Source: Pseudomonas pudica
Lineage (GTDB): Bacteria; Pseudomonadota; Gammaproteobacteria; Pseudomonadales; Pseudomonadaceae
Length of the DNA stretch: 64,000 nt
Assembly: GCF_015680405.1 (NCBI RefSeq)
Contig: NZ_JADLJS010000022.1
Location: 20,718 to 84,717, forward strand
Direction of reading: 5' to 3'
Shown: positions 7,469-16,194 of the stretch, in pieces
Position numbering within the stretch: the first letter of the stretch is position 1
Layout: each line of letters opens with the position of its first letter
Position numbers and translations under genes: made by a program
Notes under the pieces: model-generated
Databases searched by the model: none
What the model was told of the DNA's origin: nothing
The model's input: the letters and a program-made list of their open reading frames with translations, nothing else

Positions 7469-10171
7469 TTAAAAGGTCACGCGGGTAGGGCTGGCATCGC
7501 TGGCCTGGCCGGCCTGCAACTGCTGGACGATGGCCTCCTGCAGTCGGCTGCACAGCTGTGGGTCGGACAGCGGCTGGTTGTCGGCATCGGTGATGAAGAA
7601 AACGTCTTCCACCCGCTCGCCAAGGGTGGCGATCTTGGCGTTCTGCAGCGACAGGTCGAACTCCAGGAAGATGCGCCCCAGCCGGGCCAGCAGGCCTGGG
7701 CGGTCGGGCGCGGTGATTTCGAGGATGGTCACCGGACGCTGGGCATCGTTGAGGATGGTCACCTGTGGCGGGAAGTCGAAGTGCTTGAGCTGGCGCGGTA
7801 CCCGGCGCTGGATGATGGTCGGGTAGTCCTCGGGGTTGCGCAGCGCTTCGGTCAGGCCGTCGCGGATCTGCTTGACCCGCTGCGGGTTGTCGCCGATCGA
7901 GCCGCCGTCGTTGTCCAGCACGATGTAGGTGTCGAGGGTGAACTGGCTGCTCGAGGTGATGATCCGCGCGTCATGAATGTTCAGGTTCAGCTGCGACATG
8001 GCCGCCACCGTCACGGCGAAGAAGTCGTGCTGGTCCGGGGCATAGATGAAAATCTGCGTGCCACCCTCGAACTCGCGCTGGGTGGTTTCCTTGATCAGCA
8101 CCAGCGGCCCGCCATCGGCCGGCTGCTGGAGGATCGCGTCACTGTGCCAGGCCACATCGGCGGCGGTGTGCTTGAGGAAGTAGTCATCGCCCAGCTGCGA
8201 CCACAGCTGCTCGACGTCGTCCGGGTCTGTGCCTTCGCGCACCAGGATATCCAGCGCCGCCGTTTGGGTCTGGCGAATCTGCTCCTCGCGGTCCAGCGGG
8301 TTTTCCAGGCCACGGCGCAGGGCGCGCTTGGTCTCGGTGTACAACTGGCGCAGCAGGCTGGCCCGCCACGAGTTCCACAGGCTGGGGTTGGTTGCGTTGA
8401 TATCGGCCACGGTCAGCACGTACAGGTAGTCCAGGCGCGTCTCGTCACCCACGTGCAGGGCAAAATCGTTGATCACCTGTGGGTCGGACAGGTCTTTGCG
8501 CTGGGCGGTGGTCGACATCACCAGGTGGTTCTGCACCAGCCAGACGATCAGTCGGCTGTCCCAGGCGGGCAACTGGTGGCGTTCGCAGAACTTCTTCGCA
8601 TCCACCGCACCCAGCTCGGAATGGTCGCCCTGGCGGCCCTTGCCGATGTCGTGGTACAGGCCGGCCAGGTAGATCAGCTCGGGCTTGGGCAGACGGCCCA
8701 TGAGCTTGCTGGCCAGCGGGAATTTCTCGGACACCGGCGTGTATTGCAGCTTGCGCAGGTGCTTGATGAGGTTGAGGGTGTGCGCATCGACCGTATAGAT
8801 GTGGAACAGGTCGTGCTGCATCTGCCCGACGATCAGGCCGAACTCCGGCAGGTAACGTCCAAGGATGCCGTAGCGGTTCATCCGCCGCAGGTTGCGGTGG
8901 ATGCCGATTTCGCACTTGAACAGCTCGATGAACAGGCTGGTGTTGCGGATATCGGTGCGGAAGGTATCGTCGATCAGGTGCCTGTGTTCGCGCAGCAGCC
9001 GCACGGTATCGGCGCGTACGCCCTTGATCTCGGGGTGCTGGGCCATCAGCACGAAGATTTCCAGCATGGCGAACGGCGTGCGTTTGAACACGTTCGGCCT
9101 GGCCGCTTCTATATAACCGTCATGCAGGCGGAAGCGCGCATTCAGCGGCTGGGTGGTGCCGCTGTCGTCATCGGCGAGGATGACCTCCTCGAAGTGCTGG
9201 ATGATCAGGTCGCACAGCTGGCTGATGCTCATCACCACCCGGTAGTACTGCTGCATGAACTGCTCGATCGCCCGCTTGGGGTTGTCGTCGCTGTAGCCCA
9301 GCAGTGCGGCGATGCTGCGCTGGTGGTCGAACAGCAGGCGGTCCTCGGCGCGCCCGGCCAGCATGTGCAAGGCGTAGCGCACCTTCCACAGGAAGTCCTG
9401 GGACGAGGCCAGCAGCTCGTTCTCGCTTTCCAGCAGGAAACCTTCGCCGGCCAGCGCGTGCAGGTTGAGGGTGCCGTACTGGCGCCGGGCCACCCACAGC
9501 ACCGTCTGGATGTCCCGCAGGCCACCTGGCGAGCCTTTCACATTGGGTTCGAGGTTGTACTCGGTGTCGTTGTACTTGTGGTGACGGGCCTTGAGTTCGG
9601 CCCGCTTGGCCAGGAAGAAATCCTTGCTCGGCCACATGTGCGCAGTACTGGTCACCTCCAGCATGCGCTGGCGCAGGGCTTCGGGGCCGGCAACGGTGCG
9701 GCTTTCCATCAGGTTGGTGATGACCGTCAGGTCGGCGCGGGCCTGCTCGGCGCACTCGTCGACGGTACGCACGCTCTGGCCAACTTCCAGGCCGATGTCC
9801 CACAGCAGGGTGAGAAAACGCTCGATGGCGTCGCGGTACTGCTCGTGTTCGGCAGCACCCAGCAGGATCAGCAGGTCGATGTCCGAATGCGGGTGCAGCT
9901 CACCGCGGCCGTAGCCACCCACCGCGACCAGGGCGATGCCGCTCTGGTCGCCCCAGTCGAACTGGTTCCAGGCCTGTTGCAGGATGTTGTCGACGAGCCA
10001 GGCGCGGGCCTCGATCAGTGGGCGGATGTCGCTGCCACTGCGGAAACGCTTGTCGAGCACCTCGCCGGCCTGGCGGATGGCTTTCTTGAAGGCGGCGATG
10101 GGGCTCGCCTTGAGGGCCAGTTCCGCCTGGAACTGGCCGCGGTCGAACAGCTCGGGATCCACCTGGGGCAT
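7469..10171 (-). CDS. glnD: PII uridylyltransferase / uridylyl-removing enzyme
   Basis: GlnD senses glutamine and adds or removes UMP on PII proteins, controlling glutamine synthetase and the NtrBC system. The 900-residue length is normal. Domains in order: nucleotidyltransferase with GGYGRGELHPHSDIDLL near residues 88-104 (catalytic GS/GE and DxD), a GlnE-like helical domain, an HD hydrolase domain with LYHDIGKGRQGDHSE near 500-515, and two C-terminal ACT domains, the last containing EITAPDRPGLLARLG. The start ATG at 10171 is followed by the usual MPQVDPELFDR N terminus. map lies 42 bases upstream in the same direction. Confidence 0.96.
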   Translation of the reverse strand: MPQVDPELFDRGQFQAELALKASPIAAFKKAIRQAGEVLDKRFRSGSDIRPLIEARAWLVDNILQQAWNQFDWGDQSGIALVAVGGYGRGELHPHSDIDLLILLGAAEHEQYRDAIERFLTLLWDIGLEVGQSVRTVDECAEQARADLTVITNLMESRTVAGPEALRQRMLEVTSTAHMWPSKDFFLAKRAELKARHHKYNDTEYNLEPNVKGSPGGLRDIQTVLWVARRQYGTLNLHALAGEGFLLESENELLASSQDFLWKVRYALHMLAGRAEDRLLFDHQRSIAALLGYSDDNPKRAIEQFMQQYYRVVMSISQLCDLIIQHFEEVILADDDSGTTQPLNARFRLHDGYIEAARPNVFKRTPFAMLEIFVLMAQHPEIKGVRADTVRLLREHRHLIDDTFRTDIRNTSLFIELFKCEIGIHRNLRRMNRYGILGRYLPEFGLIVGQMQHDLFHIYTVDAHTLNLIKHLRKLQYTPVSEKFPLASKLMGRLPKPELIYLAGLYHDIGKGRQGDHSELGAVDAKKFCERHQLPAWDSRLIVWLVQNHLVMSTTAQRKDLSDPQVINDFALHVGDETRLDYLYVLTVADINATNPSLWNSWRASLLRQLYTETKRALRRGLENPLDREEQIRQTQTAALDILVREGTDPDDVEQLWSQLGDDYFLKHTAADVAWHSDAILQQPADGGPLVLIKETTQREFEGGTQIFIYAPDQHDFFAVTVAAMSQLNLNIHDARIITSSSQFTLDTYIVLDNDGGSIGDNPQRVKQIRDGLTEALRNPEDYPTIIQRRVPRQLKHFDFPPQVTILNDAQRPVTILEITAPDRPGLLARLGRIFLEFDLSLQNAKIATLGERVEDVFFITDADNQPLSDPQLCSRLQEAIVQQLQAGQASDASPTRVTF

Positions 10172-10213
10172 CGCGTCACGTTCCTGTCGTGGGGGTGGCC
10201 TGTCGGAGTGCGG

Positions 10214-10996
10214 TCAGGCCGAGGTGCGCGGGATGGTGTCGTCCTTGCGCAGGGTGAAGATCTCGTAGCCGGTCGCAGTCACTACCAGGGTGTGCTCCCA
10301 CTGGGCCGAGAGCTTGCGGTCCTTGGTGATGGCGGTCCAGCCGTCGCCCAGCACCTTGGTGTCGGCCTTGCCCTGGTTGATCATCGGCTCGATGGTGAAG
10401 GTCATGCCTTCCTTCAGCTCCATGCCAGTGCCAGCGCGGCCGTAGTGCAGGATCTGCGGCTCCTCGTGGAACACCTTGCCGATGCCGTGGCCGCAGAACT
10501 CGCGCACTACCGAGAAGCCGTTCTTTTCAGCGTGCTTCTGGATCACTTCGCCGATGTCGCCCAGGCGGCAGCCCGGCTTGACCAGTTCGATGGCCTTGTA
10601 CATGCACTCCTGGGTGACCTTGGACAGGCGCTCCGCCCATACCGGCACGGTGCCGACGTGGAACATGCGGCTGGTGTCGCCGTGGTAGCCGTCCTTGATC
10701 ACGGTGACGTCGATGTTCAGCGTGTCACCGTCCTTGAGTGGCTTGTCGTTGGGGATGCCGTGGCAGACCACATGGTTGATCGAGGTGCAGATCGACTTCG
10801 GGTAGCCCTTGTAGTTGAGCGGCGCCGGGATGGCCTGCTGGACGTTGACGATATAGTCGTGGCAGAGGCGGTCCAGCTCTTCGGTGGTGACACCGGGCTT
10901 GACGTGTTCCTCGATCATTTCCAGCACCTCGGCGGCCAGGCGGCCGGCGATGCGCATCTTCTCGATGTCTTCTGCGGTCTTGATGGTGACGGTCAT
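10214..10996 (-). CDS. map: Methionine aminopeptidase, type I
   Basis: Map removes the N-terminal methionine from nascent proteins. At 260 residues it is a typical type Ia enzyme. The metal-binding residues of the pita-bread fold are in NIDVTVIKDGYHGDTS (two aspartates), EFCGHGIGKVFHEEP (histidine), TFTIEPM (glutamate) and the final WEHTL segment. It is divergent from rpsB, the usual Pseudomonas arrangement, and heads a minus-strand map-glnD-dapC series. A TAGAAT at 11053-11048 (minus) could be its -10 box about 50 bases upstream. Confidence 0.96.
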   Translation of the reverse strand: MTVTIKTAEDIEKMRIAGRLAAEVLEMIEEHVKPGVTTEELDRLCHDYIVNVQQAIPAPLNYKGYPKSICTSINHVVCHGIPNDKPLKDGDTLNIDVTVIKDGYHGDTSRMFHVGTVPVWAERLSKVTQECMYKAIELVKPGCRLGDIGEVIQKHAEKNGFSVVREFCGHGIGKVFHEEPQILHYGRAGTGMELKEGMTFTIEPMINQGKADTKVLGDGWTAITKDRKLSAQWEHTLVVTATGYEIFTLRKDDTIPRTSA

Positions 10997-11194
10997 TACA
11001 GGCTCTCTACAGCGCCGTGCACGGCGCGAACAAACGGGAAAGGCCGGATTCTAGCAGAGCAGGGCGCCGATCGGTCGGGATAAAGGCGGCCATGCTGCTG
11101 TCTATAGCTGGCATTCTGGCGCGAAAGCCGGGGTGCTGCAAAAGCCGCTGACGGACGCAACAGCATTCGGGTTCCGTTCGGCCGCGGTCTGTGG

Positions 11195-11200
11195 TATAAA
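11195..11200 (+). promoter_or_regulatory. Extended -10 box of the rpsB promoter
   Basis: TATAAA at 11195 is preceded by TG one base upstream (TGGTATAAAAT), an extended -10 element. The -35 region near 11172 (TTCCGT) is weak, as is usual for extended -10 promoters. Transcription would start near 11207, giving a leader of about 136 bases. Confidence 0.6.
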
Positions 11201-11206
11201 ATGCGC

Positions 11207-11342
11207 CGCTTTCGGGGACGACCCCGTAAGCACTTAACCCACACACGTGTCGACACGATGACCTGGGTGCCCCGAGTTGCAGAATTCGCGGGTTGGTCAT
11301 TGGGATACGTGGAGGCCCAACCCGACTTATCAAGGAACTATC
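11207..11342 (+). promoter_or_regulatory. Structured rpsB leader (candidate S2 autoregulatory RNA)
   Basis: The leader contains three hairpins: CGGGG-ACGA-CCCCG at 11213-11226, the perfect palindrome CGTGTCGACACG at 11246-11257, and GGGTTGG/CCAACCC (11290-11296 with 11317-11323), which ends 20 bases before the start codon. In gammaproteobacteria the rpsB leader (the t44 RNA region of Escherichia coli) is the site of feedback by protein S2. The position fits; homology to that RNA is an inference. Confidence 0.5.
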
Positions 11343-12080
11343 ATGTCCCAAGTCAACATGCGCGATATGCTGAAGGCCGGTGTGCACTTCGGCCACCAGA
11401 CCCGTTACTGGAACCCGAAAATGGGCAAGTACATTTTCGGCGCGCGTAACAAGATCCACATCGTCAACCTGGAAAAAACCCTGCCGATGTTCAACGACGC
11501 TCTGGCGTTCGTAGAGCGCCTGGCCCAGGGCAAGAACAAGATCCTGTTCGTCGGCACCAAGCGTTCCGCCGGCAAGATCGTCGCCGAGCAAGCTGCTCGT
11601 TGCGGTTCGCCGTACGTTGACCACCGTTGGTTGGGCGGCATGCTGACCAACTACAAGACCATCCGCGCTTCGATCAAGCGTCTGCGCGACCTGGAAACCC
11701 AGGCCGAAGACGGCACTTTCGCCAAGCTGACCAAGAAAGAAGCCCTGATGCGCTCCCGCGACCTGGAAAAACTGGATCGCAGCCTGGGCGGCATCAAGGA
11801 CATGGGCGGTCTGCCAGACGCACTGTTCGTTATCGACGTTGATCACGAGCGCATCGCGATCACCGAAGCCAACAAGCTGGGCATCCCGGTTATCGGCGTT
11901 GTCGATACCAACAGCAGCCCGGAAGGTGTTGACTACATCATCCCAGGTAACGATGACGCCATCCGCGCTATCGAGCTGTACATGACTTCGATGGCTGACG
12001 CAGTCATCCGCGGCCGTAACAACGTTGCCGGCGGCACCGAAGTTTACGCTGAAGAAGCGGCTGCACCTGCTGCCGAGTAA
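11343..12080 (+). CDS. rpsB: 30S ribosomal protein S2
   Basis: A 245-residue S2 protein, part of the small subunit platform and needed for S1 binding. The start MSQVNMRDMLKAGVHFGHQT and the WLGGMLTNYKT and PDALFVIDVDHERIAI segments are strongly conserved. The frame is open upstream, but ATG 11343 follows AAGGA at good spacing and gives the family N terminus. tsf follows in the same direction after a terminator-like hairpin, so tsf expression may be reduced relative to rpsB. Confidence 0.98.
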   Translation: MSQVNMRDMLKAGVHFGHQTRYWNPKMGKYIFGARNKIHIVNLEKTLPMFNDALAFVERLAQGKNKILFVGTKRSAGKIVAEQAARCGSPYVDHRWLGGMLTNYKTIRASIKRLRDLETQAEDGTFAKLTKKEALMRSRDLEKLDRSLGGIKDMGGLPDALFVIDVDHERIAITEANKLGIPVIGVVDTNSSPEGVDYIIPGNDDAIRAIELYMTSMADAVIRGRNNVAGGTEVYAEEAAAPAAE

Positions 12081-12107
12081 TTAGACGCTAGCGTCGACTT
12101 GGCACGC

Positions 12108-12132
12108 AAAAAGGGGGCTCTGCCCCCTTTTT
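12108..12132 (+). terminator. Terminator/attenuator between rpsB and tsf
   Basis: AAAAAGGGGGC and GCCCCCTTTTT form an 11-bp hairpin with a 3-base loop and end in five T residues. It is bidirectional in form. Because tsf is usually cotranscribed with rpsB, partial termination here is likely. Confidence 0.85.
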
Positions 12133-12266
12133 GCCACCTTGAAATCCTGCTGTCAGCATCGGCCCCGCATCATGGGCTCGCTGAGATAAATACAGCGGAT
12201 TTGCAGAATTGAACGCCCGTGACGAGCGGGTGGAATGGTTGAAAAACTTTCCAAGAGGATTTTGAA

Positions 12267-13130
12267 ATGGCAGCAATTACTGCAGCGCTGGTCAAAGAAC
12301 TGCGCGAGCGTACCGGCGAAGGCATGATGGATTGCAAGAAGGCCCTGGAAAAGGCCGGCGGCGACATCGAAAAAGCCATTGACGACATGCGTGCCTCGGG
12401 CGCCATCAAGGCCGCCAAAAAGGCTGGCAACGTCGCTGCTGAAGGCGCTATCGCCGTCAAGACCGACGGTAAATCCGCCGTCCTGCTGGAAGTGAACTCG
12501 CAGACCGACTTCCTGGCCCTGCAAGACGACTTCAAGAACTTCGTTGCCGACAGCATCGAAGAAGCCTTCGCCCAGAAGCTGACCGACGCCGCCCCGCTGA
12601 TCGCATCGCGTGAAGCTGCTCGTGAAGCCCTGGTTGCCAAGTGCGGCGAGAACGTCAACATCCGTCGCCTGGTGCGCGTCGAAGGTGACGTTGTCGGTGC
12701 CTACCTGCACGGCAACAAGATCGGCGCTGCCGTTGTCCTGAAAGGCGGCGACATCGAGCTGGCGAAGAACATCGCCATGCACGTTGCGGCTTCGAACCCT
12801 GAGTTCCTGGATTCGTCGGAAATCTCCGCTGAAGCCATCGAGCGCGAGAAGAACGTCTTCCTGCAGCTGAACGCCGACAAGATCGCTGGCAAGCCGGAAA
12901 ACATCGTTGAGAACATGATCAACGGCCGTATCACCAAGTTCAAGGCCGAAGCCTCGCTGAAAGAGCAAGCCTTCGTAATGAACCCGGAAGTCAAGGTTGG
13001 CGAGCTGGCCAAGAAAGCCGGTGCTGAAATCGTTTCCTTCACCTACTTCAAGGTCGGTGAAGGCATCGAGAAGCCAGTCGACGACTTCGCTGCTGAAGTT
13101 GCCGCTCAGGTAGCTGCTGCCAAGCAGTAA
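12267..13130 (+). CDS. tsf: Translation elongation factor Ts
   Basis: EF-Ts is the nucleotide exchange factor for EF-Tu. The 287-residue protein starts MAAITAALVKELRERTGEG and contains the TDFLALQDDF motif, with the Asp-Phe residues that insert into EF-Tu, near residue 80. AGAGGA precedes the ATG at good spacing. It follows rpsB after 186 bases containing an attenuator-like hairpin, and is followed by its own terminator. Confidence 0.98.
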   Translation: MAAITAALVKELRERTGEGMMDCKKALEKAGGDIEKAIDDMRASGAIKAAKKAGNVAAEGAIAVKTDGKSAVLLEVNSQTDFLALQDDFKNFVADSIEEAFAQKLTDAAPLIASREAAREALVAKCGENVNIRRLVRVEGDVVGAYLHGNKIGAAVVLKGGDIELAKNIAMHVAASNPEFLDSSEISAEAIEREKNVFLQLNADKIAGKPENIVENMINGRITKFKAEASLKEQAFVMNPEVKVGELAKKAGAEIVSFTYFKVGEGIEKPVDDFAAEVAAQVAAAKQ

Positions 13131-13152
13131 GACAGCCCCGTCTGTCGCCCCG

Positions 13153-13187
13153 AAGAGGCTGCCCGCTCACGCGCGCAGCCTCTTTGT
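13153..13187 (+). terminator. Terminator after tsf
   Basis: AAGAGGCTGC (13153) pairs with GCAGCCTCTT (13175), with a 12-base loop, followed by TTTG. It separates rpsB-tsf from the pyrH operon. Confidence 0.75.
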
Positions 13188-13310
13188 CAAAACGGCGAAG
13201 GGTTTATAAAACCTGCCGCCGCTGGCACCAAGACGGTGCCACGCTACAGTTAGCAGGCTGCAAACAGCCCGCACGAATTTTCTAAAAGTACGCCGCAGGA
13301 GAGACTCGCA

Positions 13311-14054
13311 ATGGCTCAGCAGGTGAGTGGTCGCCAACCTCGCTATAAACGCATTTTGCTCAAACTTAGCGGCGAGGCCCTGATGGGCTCGGAAGACTTC
13401 GGGATCGACCCGAAAGTGCTGGATCGCATGGCCCTGGAAGTTGGCCAACTGGTAGGGATCGGTGTCCAGGTCGGCCTGGTGATCGGTGGTGGCAACCTGT
13501 TCCGCGGCGCCGCGCTCAGCGCAGCCGGCATGGACCGCGTCACCGGTGACCACATGGGCATGCTGGCCACCGTGATGAACGGCCTGGCCATGCGCGACGC
13601 GCTGGAGCGTTCGAACATCCCGGCCCTGGTCATGTCGGCCATTTCCATGGTCGGTGTCACCGATCATTACGATCGTCGCAAAGCTATTCGCCACCTCAAC
13701 TCCGGGGATGTGGTAATTTTCTCCGCCGGTACCGGCAACCCGTTCTTCACCACCGACTCCGCGGCCTGTCTGCGCGCTATCGAAATCGATGCCGATGTGG
13801 TGCTGAAGGCGACCAAGGTCGATGGTGTGTACACTGCCGATCCATTCAAGGACCCGCATGCCGAGAAGTTCGATCACCTGACCTACGACGAGGTCCTGGA
13901 TCGCAAGCTGGGTGTGATGGACCTGACCGCAATCTGCCTGTGCCGTGACCACAAGATGCCATTGCGGGTATTCAACATGAACAAGCCTGGCGCCCTGCTG
14001 AACATCGTGGTGGGTGGCGCTGAAGGTACTCTGATCGAGGAAGGCCAAGCATGA
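13311..14054 (+). CDS. pyrH: UMP kinase
   Basis: PyrH phosphorylates UMP to UDP and is the allosterically controlled hexameric bacterial UMP kinase. The 247-residue protein has the amino-acid-kinase fold with [13 protein letters not shown] at the N terminus, [10 protein letters not shown] near residues 60-69 and the conserved [12 protein letters not shown] segment. GCAGGAGAG precedes the start. Its stop overlaps the frr start by 4 bases, so pyrH and frr are coupled. Confidence 0.98.
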
Positions 14055-14608
14055 TCAACGACATCAAGAAAGACGCGCAGGAGCGCATGACCAAGTCCCT
14101 CGAGGCCCTGGCCCGCAACCTGGCGGCAATCCGCACCGGTCGCGCCCACCCGAGCATTCTGGACAGCGTCAAGGTCCCGGCCTGGGGTAGCGAGATGCCG
14201 CTGAACCAGGTGGCCGCGATCACCGTCGAAGATGCCCGCACCCTGAAGATCGTCGCCCACGACAAGAACCTCAGCGCTGCCATCGAGAAGGCCATCCTCA
14301 CCTCCGATCTGGGCCTGAACCCGTCCAGCGCCGGTACCACCATCCGTGTGCCGATGCCGGCCCTGACCGAGGAAACCCGCAAGGGCTACACCAAGCAGGC
14401 CAGCGGCGTTGCCGAGGATGCCAAGGTAGCCGTGCGCAACGTGCGCCGTGACGCCCTGGCCGACCTTAAGAAACTGACCAAGGACAAGGAAATCAGCGAA
14501 GACGAAGAGCGTCGTGCCGCTGACGAGATCCAGAAGCTCACCGACAAGTACGTTGCCGAAGTCGATGCTGCCTTCAAAGCCAAGGAAAAGGACCTGATGG
14601 CCGTCTAA
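14051..14608 (+). CDS. frr: Ribosome recycling factor
   Basis: RRF, with EF-G, splits post-termination ribosomes. The 185-residue protein shows the family pattern: [12 protein letters not shown] near residues 28-39, which includes the conserved arginine of domain I, and [15 protein letters not shown] near 130-144. The start overlaps the pyrH stop (ATGA); uppS starts 15 bases downstream. Confidence 0.98.
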
Positions 14609-14623
14609 GGCCGGGGTTTTTTA

Positions 14624-15379
14624 ATGGAAAAGACCAAGCCAGCGGCGCCGTCCTCGGTGCCGCGTCATGTCGCGATCATCATGGATGGCAACAACCGCTG
14701 GGCGAAAAAGCGCCTGTTGCCCGGCGTTGCCGGGCACAAGGCGGGTGTCGACGCCGTTCGCGCGGTCATCGAAGTCTGTGCCGAGTCCGGGGTCGAGGTA
14801 CTGACCCTGTTCGCCTTCTCCAGCGAGAACTGGCAGCGCCCCGCCGAAGAGGTCGGTGCGTTGATGGAGCTGTTCTTCTCGGCCCTGCGCCGCGAGGCCA
14901 AGCGCCTGAACGAGAACAACATCAGCCTGCGTATCATCGGTGACCGTTCGCGTTTCCATCCCGAGCTGCAGGCCGCCATGCGCGAGGCCGAGGCGCTGAC
15001 CGCCGGCAACAACCGCTTCATCCTGCAGATCGCGGCCAACTACGGTGGCCAGTGGGACATCGCCCAGGCCGCACAGCGGTTGGCGCGGGAGGTGCAAGCC
15101 GGGCACCTGCGTCCGGAAGACATCACCCCGGGTCTGCTGCAGACCTGCCTGGCAACCGGCGAGCTGCCGCTGCCGGACCTGTGCATCCGCACGGGTGGCG
15201 AGCACCGCATCAGCAACTTCCTGTTGTGGCAGCTGGCCTACGCCGAGCTGTACTTCTCCGACCTCTACTGGCCGGACTTCAAACACGAGGCCATGCGCAA
15301 CGCCCTGGCCGATTTCGCTTCGCGCCAGCGCCGCTTCGGTAAGACCAGCGAGCAGGTCGAGGCTGGAGCTCGTGCTTAA
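14624..15379 (+). CDS. uppS: Undecaprenyl diphosphate synthase (cis-prenyltransferase)
   Basis: UppS condenses eight isopentenyl diphosphates onto farnesyl diphosphate to make the C55 carrier of peptidoglycan and O-antigen. The 251-residue protein has the catalytic-aspartate motif IIMDGNNRWAKKR near residues 18-30, FAFSSENWQRP, and the C-terminal RTGGEHRISNFLLWQ segment. It lies between frr and cdsA; its last codon overlaps the cdsA start by one base. Confidence 0.98.
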   Translation: MEKTKPAAPSSVPRHVAIIMDGNNRWAKKRLLPGVAGHKAGVDAVRAVIEVCAESGVEVLTLFAFSSENWQRPAEEVGALMELFFSALRREAKRLNENNISLRIIGDRSRFHPELQAAMREAEALTAGNNRFILQIAANYGGQWDIAQAAQRLAREVQAGHLRPEDITPGLLQTCLATGELPLPDLCIRTGGEHRISNFLLWQLAYAELYFSDLYWPDFKHEAMRNALADFASRQRRFGKTSEQVEAGARA

Positions 15380-16194
15380 TGCTTAAACAACGCATCATTA
15401 CCGCGCTGATCCTGCTGCCGATCGCGCTGGGTGGCTTCTTCCTGCTCAACGGTGGGGATTTCGCCCTGTTCATCGGCTTCGTGGTGACCCTCGGTGCCTG
15501 GGAGTGGGCGCGCCTGGCCGGGCTCATGGCCCAACCGCTGCGCATCGCCTATGCCGTGGTCGTCGCCGGAGCGCTGATGTTGCTGTACATCCTTCCGGAG
15601 CTGGCGCCCTGGGTGCTGGGCGCCGCGGTGATCTGGTGGGGGTTGGCCACCTGGCTGGTGCTTACCTATCCGCGCAGCAGTGAACTGTGGGCCAGTGCCG
15701 CCTGTCGGTTGCTGATCGGCCTGCTGGTATTGCTGCCGGCCTGGCAGGGGCTGGTGCTGCTCAAGCACTGGCCGCTGGGTAACTGGCTGATCCTGTCGGT
15801 CATGGTGTTGGTGTGGGCTGCCGATATTGGCGCGTACTTCTCCGGCCGTGCCTTCGGCAAGCGCAAGCTGGCGCCTCAGGTCAGCCCTGGCAAGAGCTGG
15901 GAAGGCGTGTATGGCGGCCTGGCGGTCAGTCTGGTGATCACCCTGGTGGTCGGTATCAGCCGCGACTGGGGCTTCGGGCAGATTCTGCTGGGCCTGCTGA
16001 GTGCCGCGCTGGTGGTCATGTCTTCGGTGGTCGGTGACCTGACCGAAAGCATGTTCAAGCGCCGTTCGGGCATCAAGGACAGCAGCAACCTGCTGCCTGG
16101 CCATGGTGGGGTGCTCGACCGCATCGACAGCCTGACCGCGGCGATCCCGGTTTTCGCCGTGCTGCTGTGGGCCGCCGAATGGGGTGTGATGTGA
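15379..16194 (+). CDS. cdsA: CDP-diacylglycerol synthase (phosphatidate cytidylyltransferase)
   Basis: CdsA makes CDP-diacylglycerol, precursor of all membrane phospholipids. The 271-residue protein has about eight hydrophobic segments and the signature KRRSGIKDSSNLLPGHGG with downstream VLDRIDS near residues 225-255. It is coupled to uppS upstream (one-base overlap, TAATG) and to dxr downstream (GTGA overlap). Confidence 0.97.
   Translation: MLKQRIITALILLPIALGGFFLLNGGDFALFIGFVVTLGAWEWARLAGLMAQPLRIAYAVVVAGALMLLYILPELAPWVLGAAVIWWGLATWLVLTYPRSSELWASAACRLLIGLLVLLPAWQGLVLLKHWPLGNWLILSVMVLVWAADIGAYFSGRAFGKRKLAPQVSPGKSWEGVYGGLAVSLVITLVVGISRDWGFGQILLGLLSAALVVMSSVVGDLTESMFKRRSGIKDSSNLLPGHGGVLDRIDSLTAAIPVFAVLLWAAEWGVM

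Noticed and set aside
7781..11083. 1100-codon open frame on the plus strand opposite glnD and map
   Set aside because: It is the antisense of two well-conserved genes, spans their gap and start codons, and resembles no known family.
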